Positions 31,206 through 40,393 of a stretch of 64,000 nt of DNA are shown one piece after another. A model generated the notes under the pieces. That model did not search any database. It was not told the DNA's origin and saw only the letters and a list, made by a program, of their open reading frames with translations. Origin of the DNA: Pseudomonas sp. SCB32 (GTDB taxonomy: Bacteria; Pseudomonadota; Gammaproteobacteria; Pseudomonadales; Pseudomonadaceae); contig NZ_CP045118.1 of the NCBI RefSeq assembly GCF_009189165.1, positions 2,666,001 to 2,730,000 on the forward strand, given 5' to 3'. Each line of letters opens with the position of its first letter. The first letter of the stretch is position 1. The position numbers and the translations under genes are program-made.

Positions 31206-34090
31206 CGGCGGGCCTCGGCTCTTTCCGCGTGGCGGCGTTCCTGCAGCAGGCGACGCTGTTCGTCACTGAAGTTCTGGTAGCGCTTCTGCCACTCGGAGGG
31301 TTCGTAGACACGCACCACTTCCACCGCCGTGACCTTGTACTCCGGGCAGTTGGTGGCCCAGTCGGAGTTGTCGGTGGTGATCACGTTGGCGCCCGATTCC
31401 GGGAAGTGGAAGGTCGTGTAGACCACCCCCGGCGCGACGCGCTCGCTGACCTTGGCGCGCAGCACCGTCTGCCCGGCGCGGCTGCCCACACCGACCCAAT
31501 CGCCTTCGTTGATGCCCCGGCTCTCGGCGTCGCTGGGGTGGATCTCCAGCCGGTCTTCCTCGTGCCAGGCAACGTTGTCGGTGCGCCGGGTCTGGGCGCC
31601 GACGTTGTACTGGCTGAGGATGCGCCCGGTGGTCAGCAGCAGCGGGTAGCGGGCGTTGACCTTCTCGTCGGTAGGCACGTAGCCGGTGAGCATGAAGCGT
31701 CCCTTGCCGCGCACGAACTCTTCGATGTGCATGGTCGGGGTGCCGTCGGGCGCCGCATCGTTGCACGGCCACTGCAGGCTGCCGTGGCGGTCCAGTTCGG
31801 CGTAGCTGACGCGGGTGAAGGTCGGCGTCAGGCGGGCGATCTCGTCCATGATCTGCGACGGGTGGGTGTAGTTCATCGGGTAGCCCAGGGCGTTGGCCAG
31901 GGCCACGGTGCCTTCCCAGTCGGCCTTGCCGCCCAGGGGTTCCATCACCTTGCGCACGCGGGAGATGCGGCGTTCGGCGTTGGTGAAGGTGCCGTCCTTT
32001 TCGAGGAAGGAGCTGCCCGGCAGGAACACGTGGGCGAACTTGGCCGTCTCGTTGAGGAAGATGTCCTGCACCACCACGCACTCCATGGCCGACAGCGCGG
32101 CGGTGACGTGCTGGGTGTTGGGGTCGCTCTGGGCGATGTCCTCGCCCTGGCAGTAGAGGGCCTTGAAGGTGCCACCCAGCGCCGCCTCGAACATGTTGGG
32201 GATGCGCAGGCCCGGATCGGGCTGCAGGGTCACGCCCCAGGCCTGCTCGAACTGCGCGCGCACGGCCTGGTTGGAGACGTGGCGGTAGCCCGGCAGTTCA
32301 TGGGGGAAGGAGCCCATGTCGCAGGAGCCCTGGACGTTGTTCTGGCCGCGCAGCGGGTTCACGCCGACACCTTCGCGGCCGACGTTGCCGGTGGCCATGG
32401 CGAGGTTGGCGATGCCCATCACTGCGGTGCTGCCCTGGCTGTGTTCGGTGACGCCCAGGCCGTAGTAGATGGCCGCGTTGCCGCCGGTGGCGTAGAGGCG
32501 GGCGGCGGCGCGGATTTCCTCGGCGGGTACGCCGCAGACCGGGCCGAGCACTTCCGGCGCGTTCTCAGGCAGGCTGACGAAATCACGCCAGCGGATGAAG
32601 TCGCTCGCCTCGCAGCGCGCATCGACGAAGTCCTGCTTGACCAGGCCTTCGCTGACGATGACGTGGGCCAGGGCGTTGAGCATGGCCACGTTGGTGCCGG
32701 GGCGCAGTTGCAGGTGCAGCTCGGCGCGCGCGTGGGGCGAGTCCACCAGGTCGATGCGGCGCGGGTCGATGACGATCAGTTGCGCGCCTTCACGCAGGCG
32801 GCGCTTGAGCTGGGAGCCGAACACCGGGTGGGCGTCGGTGGGGTTGGCGCCCATCACCAGCACCACGTCGGCCTGCATCACCGAGTCGAAGCTCTGGGTG
32901 CCGGCGGACTCGCCCAGGGTCTGCTTGAGGCCGTAGCCGGTGGGCGAGTGGCAGACGCGTGCGCAGGTGTCGACGTTGTTGTTGCCGAACGCCGCGCGCA
33001 CCAGCTTCTGCACCAGATAGGTCTCTTCGTTGGTGCAGCGGCTGGAGGTGATGCCGCCGATGGAATCGCGCCCGTATTTCATCTGGATGCGGCGGAATTC
33101 GCTGGCCGCGTAGGTGACCGCTTCGTCCCAGCTGACCTCCTGCCACGGGTCGCTGATGTGCTTGCGGATCATCGGCTTGGTGATGCGGTCCGGGTGGGTG
33201 GCGTAGCCCCAGGCGAAGCGGCCCTTGACGCAGGAATGGCCGTGGTTGGCCTGGCCGTTCTTGTCCGGGACCATGCGCACCAGCTGGTTGCCCTTCATCT
33301 CGGCGCGGAAGGAGCAGCCCACGCCGCAGTAAGCACAGGTGGTGATGACGCTGCGCTCCGGCTGGCCGATCTCGACCACGCTCTTTTCCATCAGTGTGGC
33401 GGTGGGGCAGGCCTGCACGCAGGCGCCGCAGGAGACGCACTCGGAGTCGAGGAAGTTCTCGCCGCCGGCGGCCGCCACGCGGGACTCGAAGCCGCGCCCC
33501 GCGATGGTCAGGGCGAAGGTGCCCTGGGTTTCCTCGCAGGCGCGCACGCAGCGGTTGCAGACGATGCACTTGCTCGGGTCGTAGTCGAAGTACGGGTTGG
33601 AGACGTCCTTCGCATCGCCCAGGTGGTTGGCGCCCTCGTAGCCATAGCGCACTTCGCGCAGGCCGACCTGGCCGGCCACCGTCTGCAGTTCGCAGTTGCC
33701 GTTGGCCGAACAGGTCAGGCAGTCCAGCGGGTGGTCGGAGATGTACAGCTCCATGACGTTGCGGCGCAGTCCCGCCAGTTTCGGCGTCTGGGTGCGCACC
33801 ACCATGCCTTCGGTCACCGGCGTGGTGCAGGAGGCCGGGTAGCCGCGCATGCCGTCGATTTCCACCAGGCACATGCGGCAGGAGCCGAAGGCTTCCAGGC
33901 TGTCGGTGGCGCAGAGCTTGGGAATGGTGGTGCCCAGCAGCGCCGCGGCGCGCATCACCGAGGTGCCGGCGGGCACGCTGATTTCGCGGCCATCGATGCT
34001 CAGGCTGACCTGTACGTCGCTCTCGCGGGCGGGGGTGCCGAGGTCGAGTTCGCTGGAGCTGGAATTGGCGGGATCGAAGTAGTTGATCAT
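31202..34090 (-). CDS. fdsA: NAD-dependent formate dehydrogenase alpha subunit
   Basis: 962 residues. It oxidises formate to CO2 at a molybdenum (or tungsten) bis-MGD centre. The N-terminus has a 2Fe-2S domain (C60, C71, C74 and C88) and a His-Cys cluster region (H120, C124, C127, C133). Then come two ferredoxin-like 4Fe-4S sets (CIVCNRCVRAC and CVSCGACVQACP) and CAYCGVGC at 252-259. The metal ligand is C380 followed by H381 in CARVCHSPTGYG. It overlaps fdsB by 4 bp. The enzyme is cytosolic and soluble. Confidence 0.95.
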   Translation of the reverse strand: MINYFDPANSSSSELDLGTPARESDVQVSLSIDGREISVPAGTSVMRAAALLGTTIPKLCATDSLEAFGSCRMCLVEIDGMRGYPASCTTPVTEGMVVRTQTPKLAGLRRNVMELYISDHPLDCLTCSANGNCELQTVAGQVGLREVRYGYEGANHLGDAKDVSNPYFDYDPSKCIVCNRCVRACEETQGTFALTIAGRGFESRVAAAGGENFLDSECVSCGACVQACPTATLMEKSVVEIGQPERSVITTCAYCGVGCSFRAEMKGNQLVRMVPDKNGQANHGHSCVKGRFAWGYATHPDRITKPMIRKHISDPWQEVSWDEAVTYAASEFRRIQMKYGRDSIGGITSSRCTNEETYLVQKLVRAAFGNNNVDTCARVCHSPTGYGLKQTLGESAGTQSFDSVMQADVVLVMGANPTDAHPVFGSQLKRRLREGAQLIVIDPRRIDLVDSPHARAELHLQLRPGTNVAMLNALAHVIVSEGLVKQDFVDARCEASDFIRWRDFVSLPENAPEVLGPVCGVPAEEIRAAARLYATGGNAAIYYGLGVTEHSQGSTAVMGIANLAMATGNVGREGVGVNPLRGQNNVQGSCDMGSFPHELPGYRHVSNQAVRAQFEQAWGVTLQPDPGLRIPNMFEAALGGTFKALYCQGEDIAQSDPNTQHVTAALSAMECVVVQDIFLNETAKFAHVFLPGSSFLEKDGTFTNAERRISRVRKVMEPLGGKADWEGTVALANALGYPMNYTHPSQIMDEIARLTPTFTRVSYAELDRHGSLQWPCNDAAPDGTPTMHIEEFVRGKGRFMLTGYVPTDEKVNARYPLLLTTGRILSQYNVGAQTRRTDNVAWHEEDRLEIHPSDAESRGINEGDWVGVGSRAGQTVLRAKVSERVAPGVVYTTFHFPESGANVITTDNSDWATNCPEYKVTAVEVVRVYEPSEWQKRYQNFSDEQRRLLQERRHAERAEARR

Positions 34091-35658
34091 TGGTCGGCCT
34101 CCTGGGGCGCCAGACCAAAGTCGGCGGGGAAGTGCTTGAGGGCGCTGGTCACGGGGAAGGCGGTCATGCCGCCAAGCGCGCAGAGCGAGCCGTAGGTCAG
34201 GGTGTCGCAGAGGTCCTTGAGCAGGATCACCTGCTCGTCCCGCGCTCCGGCGTCAGTCGCTGCCAGGATGCGGTCGACGACCTCCACGCCACGGGTGGAG
34301 CCGATGCGGCACGGTGTGCACTTGCCGCAGGATTCCTCGGCGCAGAATTGCAGGGCGAAGCGCGCCATGCGGGCCATGTCGAGGCTGTCGTCAGCCACTA
34401 CCACGCCGCCGTGGCCAAGCATCGCGCCCATGGCGGCGAAGGCCTCGTAGTCCAGCGGGGTGTCGAATTGCGACGGTGGTACCCAGGCGCCCAGCGGGCC
34501 GCCCACCTGTGCGGCCTTCAGTGGCCGGCCGGTGGCGGTGCCGCCGCCGTAGCCTTCTACCAGTTCGCGCAGGGTCAGACCGAAGGCGCGCTCGACCAGC
34601 CCGCCGTGGCGGATATTGCCGGCTAGCTGGAAGGGCATGGTGCCCAGCGAGCGGCCCATGCCGAAGTCGCGGTAGAACTGCGCGCCCTTGGCCATGATGA
34701 TTGGCACCGAGGTCAGGGTGAGCACGTTGTGCACCAGCGTCGGCAGTCCGAACAGGCCTTGCAGCGCCGGCAACGGCGGCTTGGCGCGGACCACGCCGCG
34801 CTTGCCTTCCAGGGAGTCCAGCAGGGCGGTTTCCTCGCCGCAGATATAGGCGCCGGCGCCCATCCGCACTTCCAGCTCGAAGGTGCGGCCGCTGCCGCAC
34901 ACGTCTTCACCCAGGAAGCTGGCATCGCGGGCGATCTGGATGGCCTGGTTGAGGGCGGTGATGGAATCCGGGTACTCGGAGCGCACATAGATGTAGCCCA
35001 TGGTCGCGCCGACGGCGAGGCCGGCGATGGCCATGCCTTCGATCAGCAGGAAGGGGTCGCCTTCCATCAGCATGCGGTCGGCGAAGGTGCCGGAGTCGCC
35101 TTCGTCGGCGTTGCACACCACGTATTTCTGCGCGGCCTTGGCGTCACGCACGGTGCGCCACTTGATGCCGGCGGGGAAGGCCGCGCCGCCACGGCCGCGC
35201 AGGCCGGAGTCGAGCACTGCGGCGACCACCTCGGCGCCGTCCATGCCGATGGCGCGGGTCAGGCCCTCGAAGCCGCCGTGGGCGCGGTAGTCGTCCAGCG
35301 ACAGCGGCCGGGTGATACCGGCACGGGCGAACAGCAGGCGCTGCTGGGTCTTCAGATAGGGAATCTCTTCCACCGGCCCGAGGGCCAGCGGATGGCTGGC
35401 GGAGTCGCCGGTCGAGTCGCAAGAGAGTGCATCGAGCAGGGCCGGGACCTGGCCCACTGTGAGCGGGCCGAAGCCCAGGCGGCCATTGGCGCCTTCCAGC
35501 TCGACCAGCGGCTCCAGCCAGTAAAGGCCACGGGAGCTGGTGCGTTGCACGTCCATCGGCATTTGGCGGCGCTCGGCCTCGGCGGCCAGCGCAGCGGCGA
35601 TTTCATCGGCACCCACCGAGCGGGCGACCGAATCGCAGGAAACGAACAGCTTCAGCAT
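34087..35658 (-). CDS. fdsB: Formate dehydrogenase beta subunit (NuoF-like, FMN/NADH site)
   Basis: 523 residues starting MLKLFVSCDSVARSVGADEI. The N-terminal 130 residues are a thioredoxin-like NuoE-type fold; the rest is NuoF-like. The NADH/FMN site is GLRGRGGAAFPAGIKW and VVCNADEGDSGTFADR; the 4Fe-4S site is ESCGKCTPCRIGSTRG with a downstream cysteine in GSLCALGGMT. It passes electrons from the alpha subunit to NAD+. It overlaps fdsG by 7 bp and fdsA by 4 bp, so the three are translated together. Confidence 0.94.
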   Translation of the reverse strand: MLKLFVSCDSVARSVGADEIAAALAAEAERRQMPMDVQRTSSRGLYWLEPLVELEGANGRLGFGPLTVGQVPALLDALSCDSTGDSASHPLALGPVEEIPYLKTQQRLLFARAGITRPLSLDDYRAHGGFEGLTRAIGMDGAEVVAAVLDSGLRGRGGAAFPAGIKWRTVRDAKAAQKYVVCNADEGDSGTFADRMLMEGDPFLLIEGMAIAGLAVGATMGYIYVRSEYPDSITALNQAIQIARDASFLGEDVCGSGRTFELEVRMGAGAYICGEETALLDSLEGKRGVVRAKPPLPALQGLFGLPTLVHNVLTLTSVPIIMAKGAQFYRDFGMGRSLGTMPFQLAGNIRHGGLVERAFGLTLRELVEGYGGGTATGRPLKAAQVGGPLGAWVPPSQFDTPLDYEAFAAMGAMLGHGGVVVADDSLDMARMARFALQFCAEESCGKCTPCRIGSTRGVEVVDRILAATDAGARDEQVILLKDLCDTLTYGSLCALGGMTAFPVTSALKHFPADFGLAPQEADQ

Positions 35659-36134
35659 GCTCCATCCTCCAGGCAGCCGTTCACCAGCTCGCGCAGGCGT
35701 TCGGGGGTGAGGCGCGCATGCACGCGGCCGTCCAGCTCCAGGGCCGGCGAGCAGGCGCAGGCGCCCAGGCAATAGACCGGGCGCAGGGCAATCTGGCCGT
35801 CGGCGCTGGTGCCGTGGTCATCCAGCGCAAGCTGTTCACGCAGCTGCGCGGCCAGGCCTTCGGCTCCCATGCTCTGGCACGACTCGGCCCGGCACAGGCG
35901 CAGGGTATGCCGCGCTGGCGCAGACGTACGGAAGTCGTGGTAGAAGCTGATCACCCCGCGTACCTCGGCGACGCTGAGGTTGAGGGCGTGAGCGATTTCG
36001 GGAACGGCGACATCGGGGATGTACCCGATGCCGTCCTGGATGGTGTGGAGGATTGGCAGCAAGGCGCCGGGAGTCGCCTTCTGGCGTTCCAGCACGTCGT
36101 GAATCAGGGGCAGGTGGAGCGAGTCATCAGACAT
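35652..36134 (-). CDS. fdsG: Formate dehydrogenase gamma subunit (NuoE-like)
   Basis: 160 residues. The four 2Fe-2S cysteines of the NuoE family are CRAESCQSMG (two) and CLGACACSPA (two). The helical N-terminus (PGALLPILHTIQDGIGYIPD) and VRGVISFYHDFRTSAP are standard. It is the first gene of fdsGBAD. The only upstream same-strand gene, gfa, is 380 bp away, so fds probably has its own promoter. Confidence 0.93.
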   Translation of the reverse strand: MSDDSLHLPLIHDVLERQKATPGALLPILHTIQDGIGYIPDVAVPEIAHALNLSVAEVRGVISFYHDFRTSAPARHTLRLCRAESCQSMGAEGLAAQLREQLALDDHGTSADGQIALRPVYCLGACACSPALELDGRVHARLTPERLRELVNGCLEDGAC

Positions 36135-36514
36135 TCAGCGAACCTCGACATCGCGAACGCATCTGCCGTCCCCCGGCAGCGGTTCGGAACTCTTCGGCTG
36201 CGGCGTGCCGGCCACGTCACGGGAGCGTGGCTCTTCGGAGCGCCATTCTTGTTATCCGGCCAGGCATCTGGGCGCACCTGGTCCTTAACAGTATGGAAGC
36301 TTGCCATTGCGCCCACTTCAGAATTGCACTCGAGCGACGCTTCACGTCCTGAAACCGACAGAGGGGCGTGCGGGCGGGTGAGATGGGCTCGCCGCTTGGC
36401 GCGTTGATCGTCCATTACGAGGGGAGAGGGTGTGATGTCCTGCCAACCGCCGGAGCGGGCGTGATGCTTCACGCGCTCCTGGAGGCACTCCTGCTTCCGC
36501 GGTTGGCGGGCCGG
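36135..36514. other. Intergenic region upstream of the fds operon
   Basis: 380 bp between gfa and fdsG, both minus strand. No supported gene. It should hold the fds promoter; I found no clear sigma-54 or sigma-70 element. A few GC-rich inverted repeats (CCGCGG-type around 36495-36515) lie just after the gfa stop and may end gfa transcripts. Confidence 0.35.
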
Positions 36515-37093
36515 TCAGGCGTCGCGGTAGGTGCCTTTCTGCTTGGCCGCGTGGCTGGCCAGCGCATCCATCAGGGGCGGCGACAGGCAGTCATAGGGCT
36601 CCAGATGCAGCTCACGCAGGCGCTTGCGGATCGCCTGCATCTGCGAGGGTGGGGTGCCGCTCTCGATCAGCGAGGAGACGAAGGCGGCGAAGCCCGGCGC
36701 CGACCAGCCCTCCTGCGGGGAGAGTTCGGTATGCACGAAGTCCAAACCGTAGAAGGCATGCCCCTTGTTCTCGATGCGGCCGAACAGGTGCACGCCACAC
36801 TGGCGGCAGGCGTGCCGCTGGATGACGGCGTTCTCGTCGACGATCTGCAGCTTCTCGGGGTGCGCCACCACGCTGACCTTGTCTCGCGGCACCACGGCTA
36901 TCACGGCGAAGGTCGCCCCGGCGGGCTTCCAGCACTTGGTGCAGCCACAGGCATGGTTGTGCAGCGTCTGGGCGCCGACCGCGACTTCCACCTTGTCGGT
37001 TGCGCATAGACATTGCAGCGTGCCGCCGGCAAAGCCGGGCTTCTCCGGGCGGATGCCGTTGTCCACCGATGGATGAATGTGAATCGCGCTCAT
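36515..37093 (-). CDS. gfa: S-(hydroxymethyl)glutathione synthase
   Basis: 192 residues, the normal length of true Gfa. It was described as speeding formation of S-hydroxymethylglutathione from formaldehyde and glutathione. Zinc-ligand cysteines: [26 protein letters not shown] and [14 protein letters not shown]. The tail [19 protein letters not shown] is typical of the family. The usual partner frmA/adhC lies upstream in most genomes; here only its last 26 codons remain (37167-37244). Downstream fdsGBAD would oxidise the formate product, so the region is a formaldehyde detoxification module. Confidence 0.93.
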   Translation of the reverse strand: MSAIHIHPSVDNGIRPEKPGFAGGTLQCLCATDKVEVAVGAQTLHNHACGCTKCWKPAGATFAVIAVVPRDKVSVVAHPEKLQIVDENAVIQRHACRQCGVHLFGRIENKGHAFYGLDFVHTELSPQEGWSAPGFAAFVSSLIESGTPPSQMQAIRKRLRELHLEPYDCLSPPLMDALASHAAKQKGTYRDA

Positions 37094-37166
37094 GTGATTG
37101 ATCCTCCTCGCGTTCGGTCCGACAGGGAGGACGCAGCGCCATGCCGCGTCGGGAACCCTGTCCGTC

Positions 37167-37244
37167 GAAATGGATGACGGCGCGACTGAATGGGTCGATG
37201 TGCATCAGCTCGAAGGCCTTGTCGATGCCTTCGAGGCGCAGGTG
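37167..37244 (-). pseudogene. C-terminal remnant of S-(hydroxymethyl)glutathione dehydrogenase (frmA/adhC)
   Basis: Minus-strand translation gives [15 protein letters not shown] then [11 protein letters not shown], which follows the last 26 residues of FrmA/AdhC (pattern T-H-x-L-x-L-x-x-I-N-x-A-F-x-L-M-H, ending S-V-I-x-F). No other part of the ~370-residue enzyme is present: upstream sequence is unrelated. The remnant keeps its place just before gfa, where intact frmA normally lies, so the gene was deleted with its 3' end left behind. After VIHF the frame runs on without the expected stop. Confidence 0.7.
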
Positions 37245-37466
37245 GGGGAGAGGCGAGAGCGATCCTGTCGTTCTTCGTGTCGTCCACCGTGCCGGGAAGC
37301 TGGGTGCGCCGCCGACGGCCGAACCCTTCCCCCTACGGCCGTGGACTCATGGGAAGGGACGAGGGCGATCTTCGTACCGGTGTCGACGATAACGATCGAC
37401 CGCCCTCAATCACGATAGGCGAGTTTTAAGCTGATGATGCCCCGCTTCCTGAGGCATCTGCGGCAC

Positions 37467-37922
37467 TCAGCCCTGCGGCACCACGCGCGCGTCACTGCCG
37501 GTGCCTTCGATGTAGACCAGCATGCCCTGGTTCAGGCTTGCATTGACTGGTTGGGTCACGGACACCAGCACGCCGCTCTTCATGCGGACGATGATCTGCT
37601 GGGCTTCCTTGGGCTGGTCGTAGCGTTTCTTCTCCGCATAGTTGCCGGCCAGGGCTCCGCCCAGGACGCCTGCAACCATGGCGACGTCGCGCCCGGTGCC
37701 TTGGCCGATCAGGCTTCCCAGCGCAGCACCGCCCACCCCGCCAAGGACCGCGCCGATGCCGCTGTCATGGTTGGTCTGCATCTGCGTCATGGTGATCTGT
37801 TCGATGCGTCCTGTTCGAATTTCCATTTCGCCGGGCCCTCCATTGCCCGGGCCGACAGTTGCGCAAGCGGTCAGGGAGGCTGCGACGAAGAGAGCGGTGA
37901 TCCACGAAGTTACGGCTTTCAT
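37467..37922 (-). CDS. Outer-membrane lipoprotein with glycine-zipper 2TM domain (SlyB/Pcp-like)
   Basis: 151 residues starting MKAVTSWITALFVAASLTAC, a lipoprotein signal with lipobox LTAC. The centre has the glycine zipper IGAVLGGVGGAALGSLIGQGTGRDVAMVAGVLGGALAG, the 2TM_2 repeat of SlyB, Pcp and YmgG-like proteins. The C-terminal 50 residues (QQIIVRMKSGVLVSVTQPVN) form a small beta domain. SlyB-type lipoproteins support outer-membrane integrity under Mg2+ or envelope stress. A start 30 bases upstream is possible but gives a worse signal peptide. Confidence 0.82.
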   Translation of the reverse strand: MKAVTSWITALFVAASLTACATVGPGNGGPGEMEIRTGRIEQITMTQMQTNHDSGIGAVLGGVGGAALGSLIGQGTGRDVAMVAGVLGGALAGNYAEKKRYDQPKEAQQIIVRMKSGVLVSVTQPVNASLNQGMLVYIEGTGSDARVVPQG

Positions 37923-38469
37923 CAATAGGTTCCTCAACAAGGGCTGTTGCACGGGCGATCACTCTTTGCAGAGTGTCGTGTGCGGGTTCCATGCCATCCG
38001 GATGCTTTTTCCTTGCAGATCCGGATACCTGCTCCGCGATAGTCCGGGCAGGTCGTTGGGGCGTAGCGATGCAAAGTTTGCATGACTAGTCCAATAGAGT
38101 GACGCGCGCTCTATTTCTTGCCGGAACATTCGAAAGCCGCGTTATCGGGATTCGGTTCATGGCGGGAAAGGGCGGGTTCGTTATTTCGCGCAACTTCGGA
38201 TGATCGGATTCAGGACTCTCATGCGGACCTCAAGGTGCTCGATGGGGATTCACCAAATGCTCTGCGGTAGTCCATCGAGAAGTTGCCGAGGCAGATGGTT
38301 GAAGTCGCCCGGGTCATTAGCCATGAGCCGCTGCATCTGTCATCACTCCTCATCGATTCGTAGGCCGAACGATCTTGGTGCGGATGCCAAAGCGTCGAAT
38401 CATCCGACACGGGGCCCTACCACCAGCAGCCCCGTGCTCCCTGCTGATTCAGGGACGCGCGCTTGGTGC
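37923..38469. other. Intergenic region between lipoprotein and SDR genes
   Basis: 547 bp with no convincing gene. The minus strand has a 28-codon frame (about 38246-38329) reading MQRLMANDPGDFNHLPRQLL and ending DGLPQSIW; it has a distant GGAG and I do not recognise it. Near 38070-38110 A/T-richer sequence (GCAAAGTTTGCATGACTAGT) includes the short palindrome GCAAAGTTTGC. Nothing else stands out. Confidence 0.3.
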
Positions 38470-39261
38470 TCAGCCCGTATAACGGGTCGCTGGCACACTC
38501 GACGACAGGTTCGGCAGCAGCTTCTGCCGTGCGGCTTCATAGGCATCCAGATCGGCGATGTCCGGCAGGGCCGGGATGGTGACGAACTCGCCCAGGTCGA
38601 GCCCGGCGAGGGCCGCATCCACCATGTCTTCAGCGTTCATGACGATCGCACTGGGCAACTGCTCGACAGGTTTGCCTGAGGCTGCCCAGAAATCGGTGGC
38701 CGTAGCGCCGGGAAGAACCACCTGGACCCGCACGTTGTGGTCCTTGAGTTCGCTGTGCAGCGACTGGCTGAAGGCGAGTACGAAGGCTTTCGAGGCGCCG
38801 TAGACGCCGTTCAGCACTTCCGGGGCGATGGCCACGATCGAGGCGATATTGATCAGCGCACCGCCGCCGCGTGCGACGAAGCCCGGAATGGCCGCGTAGG
38901 TCAGGCGGGTCACGGCGTTCACGTTGAGCGCGATCAGGTCGTCCAGTTTGTCGATGTTCGATTCGAGCAGGGGGCGGGTGGCGCCGATGCCGGCGTTGTT
39001 GACCAGCAACGTGATGCTGGCATCAGTCCGCAGGATGTCCTCGACGCGCGCCAGGTCGGCCTTGGCGCCCAGGTCGGCGACCACGACCTCGATGGACCGT
39101 CCCGTTTCGTCGGTCAGGCGCTTCGCCAGGGCATTGAGCAGCGCCTCGTTGCGAGCGACCAGGATCAGGTCGTAACCGCGTCGGCTGAGCCTGTCGGCAT
39201 AGATCGCGCCGATGCCGGAAGATGCGCCGGTAATGAGTGCAGTACCAAGTTTCGTCGTCAT
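38470..39261 (-). CDS. SDR-family NAD(P)-dependent oxidoreductase
   Basis: 263 residues starting MTTKLGTALITGASSGIGAI; GGAG lies upstream. The cofactor motif is TGASSGIG at about 10-17 and NNAGIG near 90; the active site is S in NIASIVA, Y and K in GVYGASKAF. It resembles the YqjQ/DltE-like SDR group. It is divergent from a GlxA-type regulator whose start lies 112 bp away, with an inverted repeat between them, so that regulator probably controls it. Substrate unknown; carbonyl reduction is likely. Confidence 0.85.
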   Translation of the reverse strand: MTTKLGTALITGASSGIGAIYADRLSRRGYDLILVARNEALLNALAKRLTDETGRSIEVVVADLGAKADLARVEDILRTDASITLLVNNAGIGATRPLLESNIDKLDDLIALNVNAVTRLTYAAIPGFVARGGGALINIASIVAIAPEVLNGVYGASKAFVLAFSQSLHSELKDHNVRVQVVLPGATATDFWAASGKPVEQLPSAIVMNAEDMVDAALAGLDLGEFVTIPALPDIADLDAYEAARQKLLPNLSSSVPATRYTG

Positions 39262-39324
39262 GGCTGTCTCCAGAGGGAGGGGTGGTTGTGCTCCCTGTCT
39301 GGAAAACATCCTATTGCTTGTTGG

Positions 39325-39351
39325 GGTGTCTCAAATGACATATAAGACACC
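39325..39351. promoter_or_regulatory. Inverted repeat in SDR/GlxA divergent promoter
   Basis: GGTGTC (39325-39330) and GACACC (39346-39351) form an inverted repeat with 15 bp between. GACA repeats also occur at 39337-39340, 39346-39349 and 39358-39361 with near-helical spacing. Position between the divergent SDR and AraC-type regulator genes suggests an operator. Confidence 0.5.
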
Positions 39352-39373
39352 TTTTAGGACATGGTGAATCCCC

Positions 39374-40315
39374 ATGCATAGCATCGGCTTCGTCATCTTT
39401 CCCGGCTTCCAGATCATGGGGCTCACGGCCATCACCGCGTTCGAGCTCGCCAACCTGACCCTCGGCAAGCCTGTCTATGAAGTCACGCTGCTGTCGGAAG
39501 AGGGCGGGCTGGTGCCTTCGTCGGCGGGCTTCCGTATTGAAACCCAGGCCTTCGGCAAACGGACCTTCGATACCGTGATGTTCGGCTCCGGCACCGCCAT
39601 CGCGCCGGTCACTGCCGGGCTTGCCAACTTCGTGCGGCAATCGATGGAGTCCGCGCGAAGAGTCGCCGCGCCTTGCGTCGGAGCCTTCGTGCTGGCCGAA
39701 AGCGGGGTGCTCGATGGCCGGCGGGCAACGACGCACTGGCTATTCGCGAAGGAACTGCAGGACCGATTCCCCGGCGTGAAAGTCGAGGCCGACAGGATCT
39801 ACATCATCGACGGCCCGGTGTGGACCTCGGCGGGTATGACCGCCAGCATCGATCTGGCGCTGGCGATGATCGAGAAGGACCACGGTCTCGAGACGGCTCG
39901 CACCGTCGCCCGCAAACTGGTGGTGTACCACCGTCGCGCGGGCGGTCAGTCGCAGTTCTCGGTACTGCTGGACCTCGAGCCGAAATCCGATCGCATCCAG
40001 CAGGCACTGGACTACGCCCGGCGCAACCTGAGGAATACCCTGAGCGTGGAAGAGCTGGCAGAAGTCTCCCACCTGAGCCCCCGCCAATTCAGCCGCGCAT
40101 TCAGTGCGGAAACCGGCCAGTCGCCGGCCAAGGCGGTAGAGCACCTGCGGGTCGAAGCGGCACGCATGCTGCTTGAGGGCAGCGGACACCCAATCGAAGT
40201 CATTGCCAGAGAGACGGGGTTCGTTGATCGCGAACGGATGAGGCGTGCGTTCCTGCGCACCATTGGGCAGACGCCTCAAGCGGTTCGGCGAAGTGGGACG
40301 CCAAGCGCCCAGTGA
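39374..40315 (+). CDS. GlxA-type transcriptional regulator (DJ-1/PfpI + AraC domains)
   Basis: 313 residues. Residues 1-190 are a DJ-1/PfpI-like sensor domain (MHSIGFVIFPGFQIMGLTAI; nucleophile elbow PCVGAFVLAESGVLDGRRAT, with C at the elbow). Residues 215-310 are an AraC-type double helix-turn-helix (LSVEELAEVSHLSPRQFSRAF and ESGHPIEVIARETGFVDRE-like). Such regulators sense small amides, carbonyls or quaternary amines. It is divergent from the SDR gene and probably controls it. Confidence 0.88.
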   Translation: MHSIGFVIFPGFQIMGLTAITAFELANLTLGKPVYEVTLLSEEGGLVPSSAGFRIETQAFGKRTFDTVMFGSGTAIAPVTAGLANFVRQSMESARRVAAPCVGAFVLAESGVLDGRRATTHWLFAKELQDRFPGVKVEADRIYIIDGPVWTSAGMTASIDLALAMIEKDHGLETARTVARKLVVYHRRAGGQSQFSVLLDLEPKSDRIQQALDYARRNLRNTLSVEELAEVSHLSPRQFSRAFSAETGQSPAKAVEHLRVEAARMLLEGSGHPIEVIARETGFVDRERMRRAFLRTIGQTPQAVRRSGTPSAQ

Positions 40316-40393
40316 GAGCCTGGCAATGGTTTTCGCCTGGTTCGCTTCGGGTCGCAATCGACGCCGAAGCGTAGGGGTGAGAACCGCGGAGCC

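Noticed and set aside
31229..34195. A 988-codon plus-strand frame opposite fdsA
   Set aside because: Antisense artefact; fdsA is unambiguous.
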